From: Epiperipatus broadwayi
Lineage: Eukaryota; Onychophora; Udeonychophora; Euonychophora; Peripatidae
DNA length: 64,000 bases
Assembly (NCBI GenBank): GCA_028023455.1
Contig: JAQFVV010012529.1
Location: 1,304,001-1,368,000, forward strand
Reading direction: 5' to 3'
Shown: positions 59,076 to 64,000 of the stretch, one piece after another
Numbering within the stretch: the stretch's first letter is position 1
Layout of the letters: the number at the start of each line of letters is the position of its first letter
Program-made: the position numbers and the translations under genes
The notes under the pieces: generated by a model
Told to the model about the DNA's origin: nothing
Seen by the model: only the letters and a program-made list of their open reading frames with translations
The model's database searches: none

Positions 59076-60464
59076 ATTTTTATGTAAATAAAACGTTATA
59101 ATATACAGCAGACTTATAAATACTTAATAGAAAGGATAAAAAGCAGAAAATCAAGATATAATCCCTTTTTATTCCAGTAAACTGACTCCATAAGAGTTGA
59201 GATAAAGTATTTAAATTAGTATGTAGTCAAATGGGTAAATATATATACCTGTGCTTCACAATATATATATTATTTTCTTGAAAAGAGAAACTTATGGAAT
59301 TGAAGGAAAGGATTGAAAATGGTGTTCTTATTTATGGAAAAATTAATCCCTGCTTATGTGACAGTTTTCTTATCTATATTAGATAGACTTTTGTAAAAAA
59401 AAATTATGTAAAAATGTATTTTTAAATTACTAATTTTGAAATTGGTAAAGGGTATAATTGAAAGTGGATTATTTAATAGTGATTATTATTGACATCCAAC
59501 TATATGTTTTAGTCAAAAATTAATAAATTTCATATATATATATTTTATTTGTTGAAATGTTCATAGTATTAGAGTCATTATAAATGCTTTTGTAAATGAG
59601 TAATAATAGGTTCATAATGAATTCTCTATGCTATACAAATCTGATTTTATCCAATTCTTTTTTTTTATAGAAATATATTTTTTAAGGGGATTAAGTGCTT
59701 TTTTATTTTTTGAAGATTATATCCTGAGCTTGAGGGTTGTACCCTTGGGTTTGCATAACTAAAAAAAAAAAAAGATTAAATTTGAAATTAAATTGCAAGT
59801 GTTTTTTTTCTATATTTATTTTTTCAAGTTATATAATAAATGATCACAATCACTTAGATAAAAAAAAAAATTCAATATGAAAAAATATTTAGACATTTGA
59901 GTCATTGGAGATAGAGAAAAAGAATGAAGTAGCTAAAATAATAAAAGTTAAAATCTAATCAATTAATAAATTTTAAGAGGAGATTGCTTTAATCTCAAAT
60001 AATTAGTGAAAAAGATTATAAAATATTACAATTTCTTATAACTTGCAAAATATAAATATTCGTCAAACAAAAATGCATGTGAATGTGTGTGTATCATCGT
60101 TATCTGACTAATTTATAAAGTAACAAAAAATAGTTGTCCGAACTAAAAGTAATGGGGTGGACATTAAAATCAGAAACCCATTTATATAAAAACATACAGC
60201 AAGGAGTATAGGCATGTATGCATTTTCTAAGAACACCTTCGCCCCCCTGACTACATCATTACATAAATAAAATTAAGATGCAAAACATTAGTTTCCTTCC
60301 ATGAAACAACTGCAAATCAGTTCATAGATTAGCATTTATAATTATTCTACTAAAGAAATATAATTTATCTAATTTATTAAGATATCTATATAGGTATTCA
60401 TATAAATCTAAGGAGGGCTACAGCATATTTTGGGATAATTATAAGATTAAATTCTAACTTTATG
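59076..60464. other. AT-rich non-coding stretch
   Basis: No gene or transposon recognised. Confidence 0.45.
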
Positions 60465-60472
60465 CTGTATTT

Positions 60473-60886
60473 CAGGGGTCCCCAATTTTTTTGCACTTAA
60501 GAGCACATTCTATAATACCGGCCAGATGGCAGGCACCAATCTGGCGGGTACCATTTATTTTTTTCAACCAGATGGCGGGCATCATTTATTTTTTCAATGT
60601 AAATTTATAGTTGGATATTGTTAATAATACATATAATGTACAAAAAAATATTTATTTCAAAAATAAAATTTTAACATATAATTAACGTTTATATTTTTAT
60701 GCTGCAAAAGTATAGTATGCCCTACAATTTGATTACAATATAATACAATAATTTATAAGAAATTTTAAAAATTAAATTTATTTGTATGAGATAAATAATT
60801 TTTTATCGTGTTCGGATAGCGGCGGGCACTCGTAAAATGGTCTGCAGGCGCCATGGTGCCCTTGGGCATAGGGTTGGGGACCCCTG
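60473..60886. mobile_element. hAT-type non-autonomous transposon, copy 2
   Basis: Same family as the element at 4640-5047: starts CAGGGGTCCCCAA and ends TTGGGGACCCCTG, with a perfect 8-bp duplication CTGTATTT (60465-60472 and 60887-60894). It carries a local duplication of the GGCGGGCAC/CATTTATTTTTT block near its left end (about 60527-60597) and lacks a segment of about 30 bp (GGAAGTATGGAGACA region) present in copy 1. Confidence 0.9.
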
Positions 60887-60894
60887 CTGTATTT

Positions 60895-62837
60895 CATAAT
60901 ACGTCTGCTAAATATTTAACCAACTAGTTCATTTATAGCAAATCTATATTTAAGCATTTATAATTGCTTAACTATGTATATCAATAATTATTTTACTCAT
61001 TTCAGAAGGGAGTTTTGTTTATGCGCTAATAAACGCAAAATTATATAAGTGTGAGAACATTAATCATTTTTCAATAATTAATTTAAATATTAATAAACTT
61101 CGTTCTGAATAAAACATAATCTAAATTCATAAATAAATAATTGAAAATAATATAAGCATAGATTTAACTTTAAGAGAAAGAACATAAAATTACAGCTAAG
61201 ATTTTTACGTAAGTGAAATCTAAGATTTGGCTTTATTTTGCTTAATTATCATGAAATTAAATTAAAATAGCTTAAATCAGATTAAAGTAAAATAGCTTAA
61301 ATCAGATTAAATTCAATTAAATTGGGTTAAATCAAATCAGGCAAGATTTACAAATTAAGTAGTAAAATAAAATTACATTTTAGTTCAGAAATTAATATTT
61401 GGAAAGTTTAAAATAAATTGTTTTAGACACTATTGGCCACTTATAGTAATTTTAGCTAGCTTTGAGAAGTTAGAAGATTTAGTTTTAAATGTTTGTTTTA
61501 AAATCTGCAGATATTGGTTACATCTTTAAGTTCTGTTGTCTGGCATGATGGCTTGATCTTGGACATTCTCCTGTTTTTACTGCTACCGGGCTGTTATTTC
61601 AGGTGTACACATTTTGTAGACCACTCTCGGGATGAGAAAGCAAGTTTATTGCCTTTCTGCACCATAATTGTCATGTTGTACAACTTTATTACTGTAGTGA
61701 TATGATTATCAAAACTATATTATAATAACTGAGTGTATTTTTCAAAATGGCTGCAGTAAGGTTTATATACTGACCTTCCCCTCTTTCTTTCATATTGACC
61801 ACACTTGTTTAGCAGTTTTATTTCAAATCTGTTTTTCTAATTTAGATCACTATATTTTTAGAAAATCTAGGGATTCCTGCTGATTTATCAATTATCTTAC
61901 AGGTGGATCTCTCAATTTTGACCAGGTTAATTTATTTAAACTTATTTTAAAATCTATTTTTATTTTTAACTTTTTAAATAAGTCAAAATATAATGAGAAG
62001 GATTAATTTTATTAAATTATTTTCTTACGAAAAACAAATCTAAAACTTGGTAAATATCTTATTCTATATGTAACACATTTAAGTTTAATTTATCTATATA
62101 TGCAGAAATATTATAATTTCTATATTAATTTTACAATAACATTTAAAATAAAGAAAATCTATAATGCTTTAAATCTATAACATTATTTCTTTTCTGCATA
62201 TATATTAGTTTTGGTTACACATACAGCAAGATTTACATTTATTAAAATAAAATACATTTATGCGCGAATACGCTGATTTATTACACATATACATACATGT
62301 CCAGCAATGTATGCTATAATATATGCACACACATATAACTATAATTATTAAATTTTAAAATTAGTCTAATATACGAGGATTTGGGTATATATGTACATAA
62401 ATAAAATATTACTATAGCATATAGTAGGTGAAACAGAATGATAGATAGATCTGACTGTTTCATATCACTAAGTCATGGGAAGATTTATTAATTTTATTAG
62501 ATAAATGCCTTTACTCTGGGTTTATTAATTTAGACATTTCAATGATAGTCTTGCCCTATGTTAATAATAATATAGCTTATACTGCCTTAAACATTTCCTC
62601 CCTGCTTTAGCTTGATTTCTATTCTAAAAGACAAAATACAATGATCACACTACTAAGTATATGTATATCTAAACAAATTAGCTAAGTAAAGAGAAAATTA
62701 TAACACATCAATTAAATAAAACAAAATACAATAACCAAATGGATAATTGCAAAGTATATACATCTAAATAGACTAAATAAAATGTAAAATATATAAACTA
62801 AACAAACACATTAGATTCTAAGATATTTGATCTTTAA
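60895..62837. other. Non-coding stretch, possible LTR region
   Basis: Mostly AT-rich. A short tandem repeat (ATAGCTTAAATCAGATTAAA twice, with variants after) is at about 61267-61340. 61500-61700 is less AT-rich and, on the minus strand, has AATAAA followed by a CTTGCTTTCTCATCCC block; it could belong to the 3' LTR of the minus-strand Gypsy element to the right, but no second LTR is in the window to test this. Confidence 0.35.
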
Positions 62838-64000
62838 ATAGGATGGGTATTATCGGATGCAATCCTACACGGTTTTAAACTTTGTGCATTGTATGTACCG
62901 ATGGTCTGGTTGTCTATTCCTAACAGGAAGGCATTATTTCCTTGGCACACTTTGATTCTGTAGAGATCTTTATATAGTGGAAAGAATTTATGGAACCATT
63001 TAAGGGGGTAGTTGCTTGGCTATGTAGACTTGACCCATACCGTGTCACCTACTCTAAATGTATACGATGGCCTGTGACATTATTTTTGTATGCCTTGTCC
63101 TTGTCTTGTTCAGGGCTTATTGTCTTATCTGCAGGTAAGGACATGGGAATTATTGGTGGGCACACTTTCCTGAAATGGAGTTTTGCTGGTGGGAATCCCA
63201 TGTATTCATTACAGTGTTATTCATGCTCTACAATATTGTGCCCATTTTAGCTACCCATGTCCTATGATCAGATCCCATAATTGTCCTGTATAGCCGACCT
63301 AACTCCCTCAATAACTCGTTCACCTGGTTTGGATTGCGGGTTTCTCATGGATGTTAACATGGTGTTTGATCCCTTGGTTTTCTACCTATGCCCTCCAAGT
63401 GGTTGAGGTGATCAGCATACTGTGGTCTGAAATTATGGTCAGCAGTTTTTCTACTCTGGAGAACTGCAAACTCTTTAGAACACCTATGGTTTCCCAGGTA
63501 CTCACTATTTTAATTGGGTATGCCTGGACGTACTTGGAGCAAGCATTATACATCACCAATAAGTACCTGTGCTTGTTATATGATGGTAAAGGGCCATAAT
63601 GGTCAATAGCCAATGTCTGATTAGATTCCATGGGAATTATGGAAACCATGGGACCTATATGACTTATTCGGAGGTATGCTTCTGGCACAGAGGTCACATT
63701 GCCTTATTTTTCCAGGACATTTTGGTATAGGCATGGCCAATAAAATTGCTGCCGCAGTACCACCTCTTTTCCGTGGCCGATCGTAACTGATGGTCTGATG
63801 AATATAGTCTATTAGTTGATTCCTAAACTGGGGTAGGACTAACATTCTCCAAACTTCTCCCTCCCAGCTGATTTTATATTGCAGAATGCTGTTCCTTATT
63901 CATCTTTCAAATTGACCCTTAGCATGCCCATCATTTTCAACCTCTCTTATGAGTTTAGCATACTGTGGGAAATTCTCCTGCCAATAAGGTAGATTTTTCA
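62838..64000 (-). pseudogene. Gypsy pol remnant: integrase region, cut by the window edge
   Basis: Reading the minus strand from 64000 leftward: LVLPQFRNQLIDYIHQ and QCDLCARS (the decayed H2C2 zinc-binding region, about 63840-63690), then the integrase catalytic core with AIDHYGPLPSYNKHRYLLV (first Asp), SKYVQAYPIK and IISDHS (second Asp), and at 63060-62840 the C-terminal part with YPLKWFHKFFPLYKDLYRIK, FLLGI, GTYNAQSLKP and a stop. Integrase inserts the element's cDNA in the nucleus. Several stops and frame changes (for example after the core, at about 63385, and within 63060-63350) show it is inactive. RT and RNase H should lie beyond 64000. It is a different family from the element at 27513-31923, judged only by the lack of shared LTR sequence. 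Confidence 0.75.

Noticed and set aside
1-64000. CRISPR array, rRNA, tRNA or telomere repeats
   Set aside because: No regularly spaced short repeats, no conserved rRNA or tRNA segments and no TTAGG-type arrays were seen.

Overview
The window is very AT-rich animal DNA, most likely from an invertebrate. The evidence is one spliced exon with consensus splice sites in a sea of non-coding sequence, plus a repertoire of RTE-clade LINEs, Penelope-like elements, Ty3/Gypsy elements, hAT and Tigger/pogo transposons and many palindromic repeats. The RTE protein type and the 4CL-like acyl-CoA ligase exon fit an arthropod or related invertebrate, but the species cannot be fixed from sequence alone. There is no bacterial-style gene arrangement, no rRNA or tRNA gene and no CRISPR array.

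Host gene: the only host coding sequence I can support is a 208-bp plus-strand exon at 16351-16558 encoding part of the N-terminal domain of an ANL-family acyl-CoA (4-coumarate-CoA-ligase-like) ligase. No other exon of it was recognised, so the window may be largely intronic or intergenic.

Layout from left to right: AT-rich sequence with hAT-type non-autonomous elements (4.6 and 6.1 kb); a long hairpin (10.0 kb); two decayed Penelope-like copies in tandem (12.7-16.3 kb) that end at the splice acceptor of the ligase exon; a 2.2-kb element with 51-bp inverted ends and internal tandem repeats (17.3-19.5 kb); a composite head-to-head tandem repeat with a 15-bp target duplication (25.2 kb) and a palindrome (26.3 kb); a decayed Gypsy element (27.5-31.9 kb) invaded by a small palindromic element, itself invaded by a truncated RTE LINE; a LINE 3' remnant (34.0 kb); a palindrome carrying degenerate hammerhead-like motifs (35.1 kb); a Tigger-type MITE (36.1 kb); a distant relative of the 17.3-kb element (38 kb); a second composite repeat with a 16-bp target duplication (40.1 kb); a solo LTR split by a hAT element (42.0-44.3 kb); a Tigger transposase remnant and an RTE 5' fragment (45.4-46.7 kb); a minus-strand long-LTR element with a tRNA-Lys-type primer site (46.7-52.2 kb); a third composite repeat (54.0 kb); a full-length minus-strand RTE LINE with an intact 985-residue ORF and 10-bp target duplication (55.8-59.1 kb); another hAT MITE (60.5 kb); and the 3' part of a decayed minus-strand Gypsy pol running off the right edge.

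The most unusual signal is the recurring class of composite elements at 25.2, 40.1 and 54.0 kb: tandem units of about 300-360 bp followed by inverted units, without matching terminal inverted repeats, and flanked by 12-16-bp direct repeats as expected of RNA-mediated, target-primed insertion. I do not recognise these families. The intact RTE LINE, or the Penelope-like elements, are plausible sources of the machinery, but that is inference.
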